From: Streptomyces collinus Tu 365
GTDB taxonomy: Bacteria > Actinomycetota > Actinomycetes > Streptomycetales > Streptomycetaceae
DNA: 64,000 bases
Assembly: GCF_000444875.1 (NCBI RefSeq)
Contig: NC_021985.1
Coordinates: 1,550,001-1,614,000 of the forward strand
Direction of reading: 5' to 3'
Shown here: piece after piece, positions 49,773 through 59,305 of the stretch
Position numbering within the stretch: the first letter of the stretch is position 1
How the letters are laid out: every line of letters starts with the position of its first letter
Notes under the pieces: generated by a model
What the model was told of the DNA's origin: nothing
What the model saw: only the letters and a program-made list of their open reading frames with translations
Database searches by the model: none
Made by a program: the position numbers and the translations under genes

Positions 49773-52763
49773 TCAGACCCCCCGCTGCCGCAGCGAGGAC
49801 CCGGAGCGGTCCTTGACGACCTCCAGCTGGGCGTGGACGCGGCGGCGGAGGTCGGGGACGTGGCTGACGATGCCGACGCTGCGGTCCCGCTCGCGCAGGG
49901 AGTCCAGGACGTCCAGGACCTCGTCCAGGGTCTGGTCGTCGAGGCTGCCGAAGCCCTCGTCGATGAAGAGGGTGTCGAGGCGCACGCCGCCGGCCTCGTC
50001 GGTGACGACGTCGGCGAGGCCGAGGGCGAGGGCGAGGGAGGCGAAGAAGGTCTCGCCGCCCGAGAGACTGGCCGTGTCGCGTTCGCGGCCGGTCCAGGCG
50101 TCCACGACGTGCAGCCCGAGCCCGCTGCGCCCGCGCCCGGTGCGGTCGTCCGAGTGGACGAGGGTGTAGCGGCCCGACGACATCCGCTGCAGCCGTACGG
50201 TGGCCGCGGCCGCGACCTGCTCCAGGCGGGCCGCCAGCACGTACGACTCCAGGCGCATCCTGCGTTCGTTGTCGGCGGAGGTGCCCGCGGTGAGGGCGGC
50301 CAGGCGGGCCACCCGGTCGTACTCCTCGCGCAGCGGGGCGAGCCGGCGGGCGCCCTCGGTGGCGCGGGCCGAGAGCCGGTCCAGCTCGGTGCGGCAGCGG
50401 TCCGCCGCGTCGCATGCGGAGGCGGCGTCGCGCAGCCGCCGTTCGGATGCGGCCGCCGCGTGCTGGGCCGCGGCGAGGTCGGCGGGCGGCCGCTGCGCGG
50501 CGGCAGCGGCGTCGGCCTCGGCGAGCATGGCGCGCACGGCCGCCTCCTCGGACTGCCAGGCGTCCAGGCGGTGTTGCAGCTCGCGGTGGGCCGCGTCGTC
50601 CAGCAGCGCGGCGGCCGCGGCCTGCGGGGTCTCGAAGCCCGCGCGGTAGGCGGCGTCCGCGAGGCGGGCGTCGGCGTCCTTCAGCCGCTGGGCGGTGTCC
50701 TCGGCGGTGCGCGCGGCGTCCGCGGCGTCGGTGAGCTGCCCGGCCAGCCGCTCCAGTTGCGAGGCACGGAGGGCGACGCTGGCCGCGCTCCCCCGGGCCT
50801 GTGTCAACTCCTCCTGGAGTGCTGCCTGTTCACGCTCCAGTGTCTCGCGCCGGGTGAGCCGGGACGCGGTCCGTACGGCGGCCTGCTGACGGTCGGCCTG
50901 GCGCCGCTCGCGCTCCTGCTCGGCACGCCGCAGCTCCTCGTGGGCGGTGTGCAGGCCGGTGGCGGCGCGGCGGGCGCGCTCGTACTCCCGCTCCAGTTCG
51001 TCGGCTTCGGCGGCGAGCCGCTCGGTGGGGGTGTCGCCGGCCTCGGCGGTGGCCGCGGCCAGGGCCTCGCGCACCACGCCGAGGCGCCGCTCGTCCTCCG
51101 CCTGCCGCTCGCCGGCCCGCTGGTGGGCGGCGAGCGCGCGCTCCTCGGCCTCGCGGTCGACGTGTCCGGCGACCTTGCGGGCGGGCGCGGGGTGTTCGGT
51201 GGCTCCGCAGACGGCGCAGGGCTCGCCGTCGGTGAGGTGGGCGGCCAGTTCGGCGGCGATGCCGGTCAGGCGCTGTTCCTTGAGGTCCAGCCAGTGCGCG
51301 CGGGTGTCGAGGGTGTGCTGGGCGGCGGCGTGGGCGCGGCGCCGCGCCTGCTCCAGGTCGGCGGCCAGTTCGTCGCGGGTGCGGGCCGCGAGGAGGCGGC
51401 GGTGTGCGGGGTCGCGCCGGACGGCGAGCTGTTCGGCGCGGGTGGCCGCCTCCTGGGCGGTGTCGATGCGGGTCTGGAGGGCGGCGCGGGTGGTGTCCCA
51501 CTCGGCGAGCCATGCGTCGGCCTCGCGCAGCACCTCCTCGTCGGCCCGTTCCTGCCGGTCGAGGCCGGTCCGTTCCCCGGCCAGCTCGGTGAGCCGCTGT
51601 TCGGCGCGCCGGGCGGACTCCAGGCCGCCCAGCTCCTCGGCGGCGCGGCGGGCGGCGGCCGCGAGGCCCGCGGGACCGGCGCCGGCGTGCTCCTCGGGGA
51701 GCGCGAGACGCAGGCGTGCCTCGGTCGCGGCGGCGGCGCGGTGCTCGGCCTCGGCGGACTCCCGGAGGTCGAGCGCGGGTGCCACGTTCTCCGCCTTGCG
51801 GGCGCGCCGCATGCGCTCCTGTGCCTCGTCGTGGGCGCCGGCCCGTTCCCTGAGCAGTTCGGCCCGCCGCCGCGCCTCGGTGAACCGGCTCTGCAGCCGG
51901 GCGAGTTCGCGCGCGTCGTCCAGGGTGCGCAGGGCCGCGGCGTGGCCGGACTCGGCGGCGGTGAGGCGGCACCGGGCGACGGTGAGGCGTTCGCGTGCGG
52001 TGCTGCGGGCCACGGCGGCGGCGCCGAGAACGGCATCGGCGAGGCCGGGGTCGCCGGGGCTCAGCTCGGGCAGCTCCATGGCGTCGCCCGCCGCCTGCTG
52101 CATGCGGTGCGCGTCGGCGAGCAGGCCGGCGTCGCCCTCGCGCACCCGGGCCTCGGTGGCGCGGCGGCGTTCGGCGAGCCGCTTCTCCACGTCGGCGAAG
52201 CGCTGGGTGTCGAAGAGGCGGCCCAGCAGGCGGCCGCGGGCCTCTGCGTCGGCGCGCAGGAAGCGCGCGAAGTCGCCCTGGGGCAGCAGCACGACCTGGC
52301 AGAACTGCTCGCGGCTCATGCCGAGGAGCTGGGTGATCTCCTCGCCGATCTCCTGGTGGGAGCGGCTGAGGTCCTTCCAGGCGCGGGCCGGGGCGTCGTA
52401 CTCGCGCAGCCAGGTCTGGGCCTTGTCGACGGTCAGGCCCTTGCCGCGCAGCTTGGGCCGTTCCCACGGCGGCTGCCGGGTGATCTCCAGGCGGCGCCCG
52501 GCGACGGTGAGTTCGAGGCGGATCTCGGTGCGGGTGCGGGCCTCGGCGTGGTCGCTGCGCAGGTTCATGCCCTGGCCGCTCTGCCGGGCGCCGGGCACGG
52601 AGCCGTAGAGCGCGTAGCAGACGGCGTCCAGGACGGAGGTCTTGCCCGCACCGGTGGGGCCGTGCAGCAGGAACAGCCCGGCGGCGGACAGCGCGTCGAA
52701 GTCGACGCTGCGAGCGCCGCCGAAGGGGCCGAAGGCGGTGATGTCGAGCCGGTGCAGCCTCAT
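49773..52763 (-). CDS. sbcC: SbcC-type exonuclease subunit (SMC-like ATPase)
   Basis: A 996-residue Rad50/SbcC protein. The N-terminal Walker A is GPTGAGKTS. Long coiled coils follow (about 200-480 and 570-830), meeting at the zinc hook CAVCG. The C-terminal half of the ATPase has the signature LSGGETFFASLALALGLAD and Walker B LDTLFIDEGFGSLD. With SbcD it processes hairpins and double-strand ends. ATG 52763 overlaps the sbcD stop by 4 bp. Confidence 0.94.
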   Translation of the reverse strand: MRLHRLDITAFGPFGGARSVDFDALSAAGLFLLHGPTGAGKTSVLDAVCYALYGSVPGARQSGQGMNLRSDHAEARTRTEIRLELTVAGRRLEITRQPPWERPKLRGKGLTVDKAQTWLREYDAPARAWKDLSRSHQEIGEEITQLLGMSREQFCQVVLLPQGDFARFLRADAEARGRLLGRLFDTQRFADVEKRLAERRRATEARVREGDAGLLADAHRMQQAAGDAMELPELSPGDPGLADAVLGAAAVARSTARERLTVARCRLTAAESGHAAALRTLDDARELARLQSRFTEARRRAELLRERAGAHDEAQERMRRARKAENVAPALDLRESAEAEHRAAAATEARLRLALPEEHAGAGPAGLAAAARRAAEELGGLESARRAEQRLTELAGERTGLDRQERADEEVLREADAWLAEWDTTRAALQTRIDTAQEAATRAEQLAVRRDPAHRRLLAARTRDELAADLEQARRRAHAAAQHTLDTRAHWLDLKEQRLTGIAAELAAHLTDGEPCAVCGATEHPAPARKVAGHVDREAEERALAAHQRAGERQAEDERRLGVVREALAAATAEAGDTPTERLAAEADELEREYERARRAATGLHTAHEELRRAEQERERRQADRQQAAVRTASRLTRRETLEREQAALQEELTQARGSAASVALRASQLERLAGQLTDAADAARTAEDTAQRLKDADARLADAAYRAGFETPQAAAAALLDDAAHRELQHRLDAWQSEEAAVRAMLAEADAAAAAQRPPADLAAAQHAAAASERRLRDAASACDAADRCRTELDRLSARATEGARRLAPLREEYDRVARLAALTAGTSADNERRMRLESYVLAARLEQVAAAATVRLQRMSSGRYTLVHSDDRTGRGRSGLGLHVVDAWTGRERDTASLSGGETFFASLALALGLADVVTDEAGGVRLDTLFIDEGFGSLDDQTLDEVLDVLDSLRERDRSVGIVSHVPDLRRRVHAQLEVVKDRSGSSLRQRGV

Positions 52764-53923
52764 CGGGCCACCTCCCGCAGGGCGTCGTCGGCGCGCACGG
52801 CGTCGAAGGCCTCGCGCAGTACGGCGCTCTCCCGTTCGTCGGGTCCGGCACCGCGCACGTGGGCGACGAAGTCGTGGGCGATCTGCTGGTCGCTGCGGCC
52901 CGCGAGCCGCCGGGCGTAGGAGACCGCGGGGTCGTCCGCTGCCCGTTCCGGGGCGAAGACGAGGCTGAGGGTGTGCGGGAAGCGCTCGGCGAGCCGGGCC
53001 ATCGGGTCGGCCGGGCGGACCGGGTCGGTGAGCGTGGCCTCCACCCAGGCGTCCTCGTGGCGGGCGAGTTCCGGGTCGGCGAGCAGGTCCTCCAGGGTGC
53101 CGCGGATGCGGGCGAGGGGACGCGGCACGGGGCAGTCGAGGCGCTCGGCGGTGACCGAGCCGTCGGCGGCCAGGTCGACGAGCCACATGCTCTTGCGGTG
53201 GCCGGCCTCGGAGAAGGAGTACGCGAGCGGGGAGCCCGAGTAGCGGACGCGCTCGGTGAGGGTCTGGCAGCCGTGCAGATGGCCGAGGGCCACGTAGTCG
53301 ACGCCGTCGAAGACTCCGGCCGGTACGGCGGCGACCCCGCCGACGGTGATGTCCCGCTCGCTGTCGCTGGGTTCGCCGCCAGTGACGAAGGCGTGGGCGA
53401 GGACGACGGAGCGGGTGCCCGTGGCGCGGGTGGCGAGGTCGGCGCGGACGCGGTCCATGGCGGCGGCGAGCACGGTCTCGTGGCCGGCCCGCTCCACTTC
53501 GAACTCGTCCTTGACCAGGGCGGGTTCGAGGTACGGCAGTCCGTAGAAGGCGACGTCCCCGTGGGCGTCGGACAGCACGACGGGAGTACCGGCGGCGGCC
53601 GGTTCGGTGCGCAGGTGGATGCCCGCGCGGTCGATGAGTCCGGCGGCAACGCCGAGCCGGCGCGCCGAGTCGTGGTTGCCGGAGATCATCACGGTGGGCA
53701 CGCCGAGGTCGGCCAGGCGGTGCAGGGCGTCGTCGAACAGCTCGACCGCCGCGAGCGGGGGCACCGCGCGGTCGTACACGTCCCCGGACACGACCACCGC
53801 GTCGACCGCGTGCTCGCGCACGGTGGTGACGAGGTGACCGATGAACCCGGCCTGGGCCCCGAGCATGTTCACCCGGTGGAAGGCCCGGCCGAGGTGCCAG
53901 TCGGACGTGTGCAGGACTCTCAT
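52760..53923 (-). CDS. sbcD: SbcD-type exonuclease subunit (Mre11-like nuclease)
   Basis: A 387-residue metallophosphoesterase nuclease. Motifs in order are SDWHLGR, VVSGDVYDR, ISGNHDS, VLAHAFVTGG and ALGHLHG, the Mn-binding set of Mre11/SbcD. The C-terminal ~100 residues form the capping and SbcC-binding part. It is the first gene of the sbcDC pair, with a possible degenerate DNA-damage promoter upstream (53954-53932). Confidence 0.94.
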   Translation of the reverse strand: MRVLHTSDWHLGRAFHRVNMLGAQAGFIGHLVTTVREHAVDAVVVSGDVYDRAVPPLAAVELFDDALHRLADLGVPTVMISGNHDSARRLGVAAGLIDRAGIHLRTEPAAAGTPVVLSDAHGDVAFYGLPYLEPALVKDEFEVERAGHETVLAAAMDRVRADLATRATGTRSVVLAHAFVTGGEPSDSERDITVGGVAAVPAGVFDGVDYVALGHLHGCQTLTERVRYSGSPLAYSFSEAGHRKSMWLVDLAADGSVTAERLDCPVPRPLARIRGTLEDLLADPELARHEDAWVEATLTDPVRPADPMARLAERFPHTLSLVFAPERAADDPAVSYARRLAGRSDQQIAHDFVAHVRGAGPDERESAVLREAFDAVRADDALREVAR

Positions 53924-53931
53924 GATCCCCG

Positions 53932-53954
53932 AGACTAACGGCCGGGTCCGACAT
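53932..53954 (-). promoter_or_regulatory. Possible degenerate RecA-NDp-type promoter of sbcDC
   Basis: On the minus strand ATGTCGGAC (53954-53946), exactly 8 nt, then TAGTCT (53937-53932) keeps six of nine bases of tTGTCRGTG and a good -10. The ATG is 8 nt further. The match is partial and could be chance. Confidence 0.35.
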
Positions 53955-54054
53955 CACGGGCGGTTACTCCCGTATCAGGCCGTCACACCCCGGCCCCCAC
54001 TCGGGTGTTATGTCTGATTGGCCGCTTAAGTCACCTATGTGCGTGACGCGAACC

Positions 54055-54681
54055 TCACGCGTCCCCGTAGGCCTCCCCGCCGAGCTCGAAGCCGGCCGTC
54101 CCCGCCGTCACGTCGGCGAGCCAGCCGCGGAACGCGTCCACCTCGGAGTCGGGCAGCCCGATCTCGATCGTGACGGCCTCGCCGTAGCGGACGTCCCGGA
54201 CCTCGCGCCCGGTGGACCGCAGGTCGTTCTCGACCTTGCCCGCGCGCTGGTGGTCGACGGTCACGGTGGCCAGCCGGAAGCGGCGCCGGGTCAGGGTGCC
54301 CAGGACGTCCAGGGCCTCGCCGACCGCGCCGCCGTAGGCGCGGATGAGACCGCCGGCGCCGAGCTTGACGCCGCCGTAGTAGCGGGTGACGACGGCGACG
54401 ACGTACCGCATCTCGCGGCGCAGCAGCATCTGCAGCATGGGCACGCCCGCGGTGCCGCCCGGCTCGCCGTCGTCGCTGGCCTTCTGCACGGAGGCGTCGG
54501 CGCCGATGACGTACGCCCAGCAGTTGTGCGTGGCGTCGGCGTGCTCCTTGCGGACGGCGGCGACGAACTCCTGGGCCTCGCGCTCGGTGGCCGCGGGGGC
54601 GAGGGCGCACAGGAAACGGGAGCGGTTGATCTCGATCTCGTGCACGCCCGCGCGGGCGACTGTGCGGTACTCGTCCTGCAT
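54055..54681 (-). CDS. YigZ/IMPACT family protein
   Basis: A 208-residue protein of the UPF0029/IMPACT family. The conserved N-terminal half has INRSRFLCALAPA, ATHNCWAYVIG, SDDGEPGGTAGVPML and VVTRYYGGVKLGAGGLIRAYG. A C-terminal DUF1949-type domain follows. Eukaryotic relatives affect translation control via GCN2; the bacterial role is unclear. Confidence 0.92.
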   Translation of the reverse strand: MQDEYRTVARAGVHEIEINRSRFLCALAPAATEREAQEFVAAVRKEHADATHNCWAYVIGADASVQKASDDGEPGGTAGVPMLQMLLRREMRYVVAVVTRYYGGVKLGAGGLIRAYGGAVGEALDVLGTLTRRRFRLATVTVDHQRAGKVENDLRSTGREVRDVRYGEAVTIEIGLPDSEVDAFRGWLADVTAGTAGFELGGEAYGDA

Positions 54682-54744
54682 TGCGCCAGCCTATGCGAGG
54701 GCAGGCCCGCCTCATGATCGCGGTGCCGGCGGCCCTCCGGACCG

Positions 54745-55344
54745 CTACTCGCCACCCTTGCCGTGTTTGCCGCTCTTGTCTTTCTTGTCACCCTTGTCGC
54801 TGTCGGCGTGCTTCCCTCGGGGCACGGCGAACGACGTCAGCAGGGCCGCGCCCGGGGCGAGGGCGGGCCAGCCGGTGCCGCGCCAGGCCAGCACGGCGAT
54901 CGCGCAGGTCGGGAACTTCACGCCGACCCGCTCGACCGTGTCGTCCAGACCGCCGCCGGCCAGTCGCAGGACCAGCTCCTGGAGGCCCGGGTTGTGCCCG
55001 ACGAGCAGCAGTGTCTCCACCTCGCGGGGCACCTCGTGCACGACGTCGAGCAGGTCCGGCACGTCGGCCGCGTACAGCCGCCGGTCGTAGCGCACCGGCG
55101 GTGGCGTGCCCCACTGCGCGGCGGCCAGCTCCCAGGTACGGCGGGCGCGCACGGCGGTGGAGCACAGGGCGAGGTCGGGCAGGGCGTCGCTCTCGGCGAG
55201 GAACCGTCCGGCGGCCGGAGCGTCGCGCAGGCCGCGCGGCGCGAGCGGACGCCGGTGGTCGACGACCCCCTCGGGCCACGCGGACTTGGCGTGCCGCAGG
55301 ACGACCAGCCGGCGCAGCGGGCCCGCGCCCGCCCGCTCGATCAC
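54745..55344 (-). CDS. SixA-like histidine phosphatase
   Basis: A 199-residue phosphohistidine phosphatase with the RHG-type VLRHAKSAW near the N terminus and the second catalytic His in LLVGHNPGLQEL. The last ~23 residues are a Lys/Gly/Asp-rich tail (GDKKDKSGKHGKGG). GTG 55344 overlaps the upstream stop (GTGA) and has GGGAGCC before it. It is translationally coupled to the CysRS-like protein. Confidence 0.9.
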   Translation of the reverse strand: MIERAGAGPLRRLVVLRHAKSAWPEGVVDHRRPLAPRGLRDAPAAGRFLAESDALPDLALCSTAVRARRTWELAAAQWGTPPPVRYDRRLYAADVPDLLDVVHEVPREVETLLLVGHNPGLQELVLRLAGGGLDDTVERVGVKFPTCAIAVLAWRGTGWPALAPGAALLTSFAVPRGKHADSDKGDKKDKSGKHGKGGE

Positions 55345-56789
55345 GGGAGGCTCCCCAGGTCGCGGGCGAGGTCGAGGGCGAGCAGCCGGTCCGCGTACAC
55401 GTACGTCTCGAACCGGGCCCCGTCGGGCAGCCCCGGCGCGTCCGCCACGTCCCGCAGCACGGCCAGCACCCCGGGCAGGTCGAGATCGTCCTCCCAGGCC
55501 GCCCGCAGCCGCACCCGTACCTCCTCGGGCACCGGCCGGGACGGCTGCCGGGACCACCCGGCGACCGCGCGCCGCCACCCGGCCAGCGTCCGCGCGGCCT
55601 CCGCGAGACGGGCAGCGTCCAGCCGCACCGGCGTCCCGCGCGGCACGGACAGGAGACTCAGGCGCAGGGCGGTGGGGTCGGCGAGGAGCGCCGCGAGGTC
55701 GCCGGGCGTCATGTCGCCCGGATCGGCGGCGGACGCGGTCGGGCCACCGCCGGACGGTGCGGCGTCCCGGGTGGCGAGCCCTGCGGGCCCGGCCGAGCCA
55801 TCCCCAGGCGGCGCGGCATCCGAGGCGGCTGGACCGGCGGACGCGGCCGACTCGCCCCCAGGCGGCACCACATCCGGCGCAGGAAGACCCGCGGGCCCAG
55901 CCGAGCCACCCCCAGGCGGCACGACATCCGGCGCAGGAAGACCGGCGGACGCGGCCGAGCCGCCATCCCCAGGCGGCACGACATCCGGAGCGGAGAGACC
56001 GCCGGACCCGGCCGAGCCGCCATCCCCAGGCGGCACGACATCCGGAGCGGAGAGACCGGCGGGCCCAGCCGGGCCGTCGCCAGGCGGCGCGTCGTCCGAG
56101 GCGGCCGGGCCGGCGGGCGGGACCGGGCCTCCGGCGGATCTTCGTCCGTCCGCCTCCCCCGGGTCGCCGTCGGCCGCGTCACTCCCACCGCCGACCGGGC
56201 GCGCCTCACCGCCCGCCGCCCGCGTGTCGGCACCGCCCGCCGGCGCCTTCCCGCCGCCCGCCGCCCGCGCGCCGGCACCGCCCGCCGGCGCCTTCCCGCC
56301 GCCCGCCGCCCGCGCGCCGGCGTCGACCGCCGGCGCCTTCCCGCTGGCCGGCCCCGCCTCGCCGTCGGCCACGGGCGGCCCACCGGCGACCGTGTCCGCC
56401 TCCCTCCGAGCCGCCGCCCCGGCCCAGATCACCGGTGCCACGGCGAGGAGGGGACCCGCGCCCGGCGGGTCCGGGGCGTCCTGGGCCACCACGTGGATCA
56501 CCTGCGCCTCGCCGAGGCCCGACGCGACGTCGCGGCCGTCCTCGAAGGGGCGGATGGCCAGGGTGGTGGCGGCCGCGCGCAGCTCGGCCGGCCGGTGCGG
56601 GGCGGTGAGTATCGCCCACACGGGGGTGCCGCCGAGTTCCAGGGCCCGGACCAGGAGGTCGGTGGTGAGGAGCACGCGCAACGCCGTCGGGTCGAGGCCG
56701 GAGGCGTACGCCTCGATGCGGGTCAGGCCGCGGCGGGCGGGCGCGGCGGGGGCGGGCTCACCGGTTCGGGCGTCGAGGATGCGCAGCAC
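55341..56789 (-). CDS. CysRS-like protein with a long low-complexity insert
   Basis: A 482-residue protein in three parts. Residues 1-128 resemble the N-terminal part of cysteinyl-tRNA synthetase (LRVLLTTDLLVRALELGG) but lack HIGH and the zinc Cys set. Residues 129-359 are Gly/Ala/Pro-rich, with three ~15-residue repeats (KAPAGGAGARAAGGG) and about seven 18-19-residue repeats built on GLPAPDVVPPGG. Residues 360-482 resemble the CysRS C-terminal helical domain (PTALRLSLLS…WEDDLDLPGVLAVLRDV). It is unlikely to charge tRNA. GTG 56789 lies 6 nt after TACGCT (leaderless). Confidence 0.75.
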   Translation of the reverse strand: MLRILDARTGEPAPAAPARRGLTRIEAYASGLDPTALRVLLTTDLLVRALELGGTPVWAILTAPHRPAELRAAATTLAIRPFEDGRDVASGLGEAQVIHVVAQDAPDPPGAGPLLAVAPVIWAGAAARREADTVAGGPPVADGEAGPASGKAPAVDAGARAAGGGKAPAGGAGARAAGGGKAPAGGADTRAAGGEARPVGGGSDAADGDPGEADGRRSAGGPVPPAGPAASDDAPPGDGPAGPAGLSAPDVVPPGDGGSAGSGGLSAPDVVPPGDGGSAASAGLPAPDVVPPGGGSAGPAGLPAPDVVPPGGESAASAGPAASDAAPPGDGSAGPAGLATRDAAPSGGGPTASAADPGDMTPGDLAALLADPTALRLSLLSVPRGTPVRLDAARLAEAARTLAGWRRAVAGWSRQPSRPVPEEVRVRLRAAWEDDLDLPGVLAVLRDVADAPGLPDGARFETYVYADRLLALDLARDLGSLP

Positions 56790-56942
56790 GGCCCGAGCGT
56801 AGGCGTGCGGGCGGCCGTACGCGGGCACCTTGCGCCGATTCCGGTCACCGTGGCGGGGTACCGGGGGGAATCCGCACCTGTCGGGCGCTGTTGGGACGAC
56901 GACAGATTCCCGCGCGTTCCCGCGCAACCGGAGGAGGCAGCC

Positions 56943-57350
56943 GTGTACGGCGACGAAGCGACGATCCGCAGGATCCTGACCGAGCTGGGTGACACCTGGG
57001 CGGTGGTCGGCCTGTCGTCGAACCGGAACCGGGCCGCGTACGGGGTGGCGCAGGTGCTCCAGCGGTTCGGCAAGCGGGTCGTGCCCGTGCACCCCAAGGC
57101 GGAGACCGTGCACGGCGAGCAGGGGTACGCGTCGCTCGCGGACATCCCCTTCGCGGTGGACGTGGTGGACGTCTTCGTCAACAGCGAGCTCGCGGGCGCG
57201 GTGGCCGAGGAGGCCGTAGGGAAGGGCGCGAAGGGGGTCTGGTTCCAGCTCGGCGTGGTCGACGAGGCGGCCTGGGAGCGCACCCGGGCGGCAGGGCTGG
57301 ACATGGTAATGGACCGGTGCCCGGCCATCGAAATTCCACGCCTCGGCTAG
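56943..57350 (+). CDS. CoA-binding domain protein
   Basis: A 135-residue Rossmann-type CoA-binding protein (YccU family) with TWAVVGLSSNRNRAAYGVAQVLQRFGKRVVPVHP, DVVDVFVNSE, KGVWFQLGVVDEAAWE and a closing DRCPAIEIPRL. GTG 56943 follows GGAGGAGG. It stands alone. The role of the family is unsettled. Confidence 0.92.
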   Translation: MYGDEATIRRILTELGDTWAVVGLSSNRNRAAYGVAQVLQRFGKRVVPVHPKAETVHGEQGYASLADIPFAVDVVDVFVNSELAGAVAEEAVGKGAKGVWFQLGVVDEAAWERTRAAGLDMVMDRCPAIEIPRLG

Positions 57351-57484
57351 CGTGTCTCACTGTCTTCATCACAATTCACCGCTGAATATTGACATTCCGC
57401 TCTAGTGTCTGACCTGTGAAGAGACCGTTCCCAAGACAGGCAAGATCCTGGGTCAAATTTTCGGAAACAGTCTTCTGTAAGCAC

Positions 57485-57502
57485 GGAAAGCTTTCCTAGC
57501 CT
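57485..57502 (+). promoter_or_regulatory. Palindrome and -10 box upstream of the APC permease
   Basis: GGAAAGCTTTCC (57485-57496) is a perfect 12-bp palindrome directly followed by TAGCCT (57497-57502), a possible -10. The 204-bp leader is unusually AT-rich and also has TTGACA at 57389-57394. Confidence 0.45.
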
Positions 57503-57554
57503 GTGGCGTCCTTGCTCGTTAATCCTGCGTTTACGATCTGAGAGGCCACTTGAC

Positions 57555-59207
57555 ATGGCGAAAGTCGACCATGCCGCGCCCATAGCCGCGAAGGACCAGA
57601 GCGGCGGCCCAGGCGGCGGCCTGCGCCGCGACGTCGGCCTGATCGGTCTGATGTGGGCCTCCGTGGGTTCCATCATCGGTTCCGGCTGGCTGTTCGGCGC
57701 CGAGAAGGCGGTCGTGGTGGCGGGCCCCGCGGCGATCATCTCGTGGGTGATCGGCGCGGTGGCCATCGTGCTGCTGGCGCTCGTGCACGCCGAACTCGGC
57801 GGCATGTTCCCGGTGGCCGGCGGCACGGCCCGCTACCCGCACTACGCCTTCGGCGGCCTGGCCGGCATGTCCTTCGGCTGGTTCTCCTGGCTCCAGGCCG
57901 CGACGGTCGCGCCGATCGAGGTCGAGGCCATGATCGGCTACGCCAAGCACTGGCAGTGGGCCGAAGGGCTGCAGCGCGCCAACGGCACACTCACGACCAG
58001 CGGCATCGTCGTCGCCGTCGTCCTGATGGCCGTCTTCGTCGCGGTCAACTTCCTCGGCGTCCGGGTCCTCGCCCACACCAACAGCGCCGCCACCTGGTGG
58101 AAGATCGCCGTCCCCCTCGCGGCGATCTTCATCATCGCCATCGGCAACTTCCACATGGGCAACTTCACCTCGGAGGGCTTCGCGCCCTTCGGCGCCAAGG
58201 GCGTCCTCGCCGCCATCAGCTCCAGCGGCATCATCTTCGCCCTGCTCGGCTTCGAGCAGGCGATCCAGCTCGCCGGCGAGAGCCGCAACCCCAAGCGCGA
58301 CCTGCCCCGCGCGACCCTCGGTTCGGTCGCCATCGGCTCGGTGATCTACATCCTGCTCCAGGTCGTCTTCATCGTCGCCCTGCCGCACAGCTCCTTCGCG
58401 CACGGCTGGGGCAAGCTCGACTTCCCGGGCATCAGCGGCCCCTGGGCCGGTCTGGCCACCGTGGTGGGCCTCGGCTGGCTGGGCTTCGTCCTGTACGCCG
58501 ACGCGATCATCTCCCCCGGCGGCACCGGCCTGATCTACACCACCGCCACCTCCCGCATCTCCTACGGCCTGGCCAAGAACGGCTACGCCCCGAAGGTGTT
58601 CGCCAAGACGGACTCGCGCGGCGTGCCGTGGTTCGGTCTCGTCATCTCGTTCGTGACCGGCGTGATCTGCTTCCTGCCGTTCCCGAGCTGGCAGGAGCTG
58701 GTCAGCTTCATCACCTCCGCGAGCGTCCTGATGTACGCGGGCGCGCCCCTGGCGTACGGCGTCTTCGCCGACCGCCTGCCGCACCACGAGCGCCCGTACC
58801 GCCTGCCCTTCGGCAAGGTCATCTCGCCGCTGTCCTTCGTGGTCGCCAACCTGATCATCTTCTGGTCGGGCTGGGACACCCTGTGGCGCCTTGGCTTCGC
58901 CATCCTGATCGGCTACGTGCTGCTCGGCTCCTACGCCTGGTACGCCATCCGCAAGAACCTGCCCGACGCGCCCCGGCTGGACTTCAAGGCCGCGCAGTGG
59001 CTGCCGCCCTACCTGGCCGGCCTCGGCGTGATCTCCTACCTGAGCACCTTCGGCGGCGACGGCACCATCCCGCTGTGGTGGGACATCCTGGTCGTCGCGG
59101 TGTTCTCGCTCGGCATCTACTACTGGGCCAAGGCCACCGCGTCGAAGCCCGAGGCGATCGAGCGCAGCATCGACGAGGTCGTGGTCACGGACGCTCCGGC
59201 GCACTGA
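57555..59207 (+). CDS. APC-family amino-acid permease
   Basis: A 550-residue permease with about twelve hydrophobic helices. The first is GLMWASVGSIIGSGWLFGAEKA, where GSIIGSG is the substrate-backbone motif of the APC superfamily. Helix 6-type FALLGFEQAIQLAGESRNPKRDLPRA is also typical. There is a short hydrophilic N terminus. It imports an amino acid or amine, specificity unknown. A strong terminator follows. Confidence 0.92.
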   Translation: MAKVDHAAPIAAKDQSGGPGGGLRRDVGLIGLMWASVGSIIGSGWLFGAEKAVVVAGPAAIISWVIGAVAIVLLALVHAELGGMFPVAGGTARYPHYAFGGLAGMSFGWFSWLQAATVAPIEVEAMIGYAKHWQWAEGLQRANGTLTTSGIVVAVVLMAVFVAVNFLGVRVLAHTNSAATWWKIAVPLAAIFIIAIGNFHMGNFTSEGFAPFGAKGVLAAISSSGIIFALLGFEQAIQLAGESRNPKRDLPRATLGSVAIGSVIYILLQVVFIVALPHSSFAHGWGKLDFPGISGPWAGLATVVGLGWLGFVLYADAIISPGGTGLIYTTATSRISYGLAKNGYAPKVFAKTDSRGVPWFGLVISFVTGVICFLPFPSWQELVSFITSASVLMYAGAPLAYGVFADRLPHHERPYRLPFGKVISPLSFVVANLIIFWSGWDTLWRLGFAILIGYVLLGSYAWYAIRKNLPDAPRLDFKAAQWLPPYLAGLGVISYLSTFGGDGTIPLWWDILVVAVFSLGIYYWAKATASKPEAIERSIDEVVVTDAPAH

Positions 59208-59222
59208 CCGCTCACGACCGCT

Positions 59223-59273
59223 GACGGTGTCCCGTCGGCCCCGGCACTGCGCCGCGGCCGGCGGGACACCGTC
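59223..59273. terminator. Bidirectional terminator between permease and ArsR
   Basis: GACGGTGTCCCG (59223-59234) and CGGGACACCGTC (59262-59273) form a perfect 12-bp stem, with further GC pairing inside the 27-nt loop. It separates two convergent genes. Confidence 0.75.
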
Positions 59274-59305
59274 GTCATGAGGGGCTGTTCCCGCCGCTCA
59301 GACGC

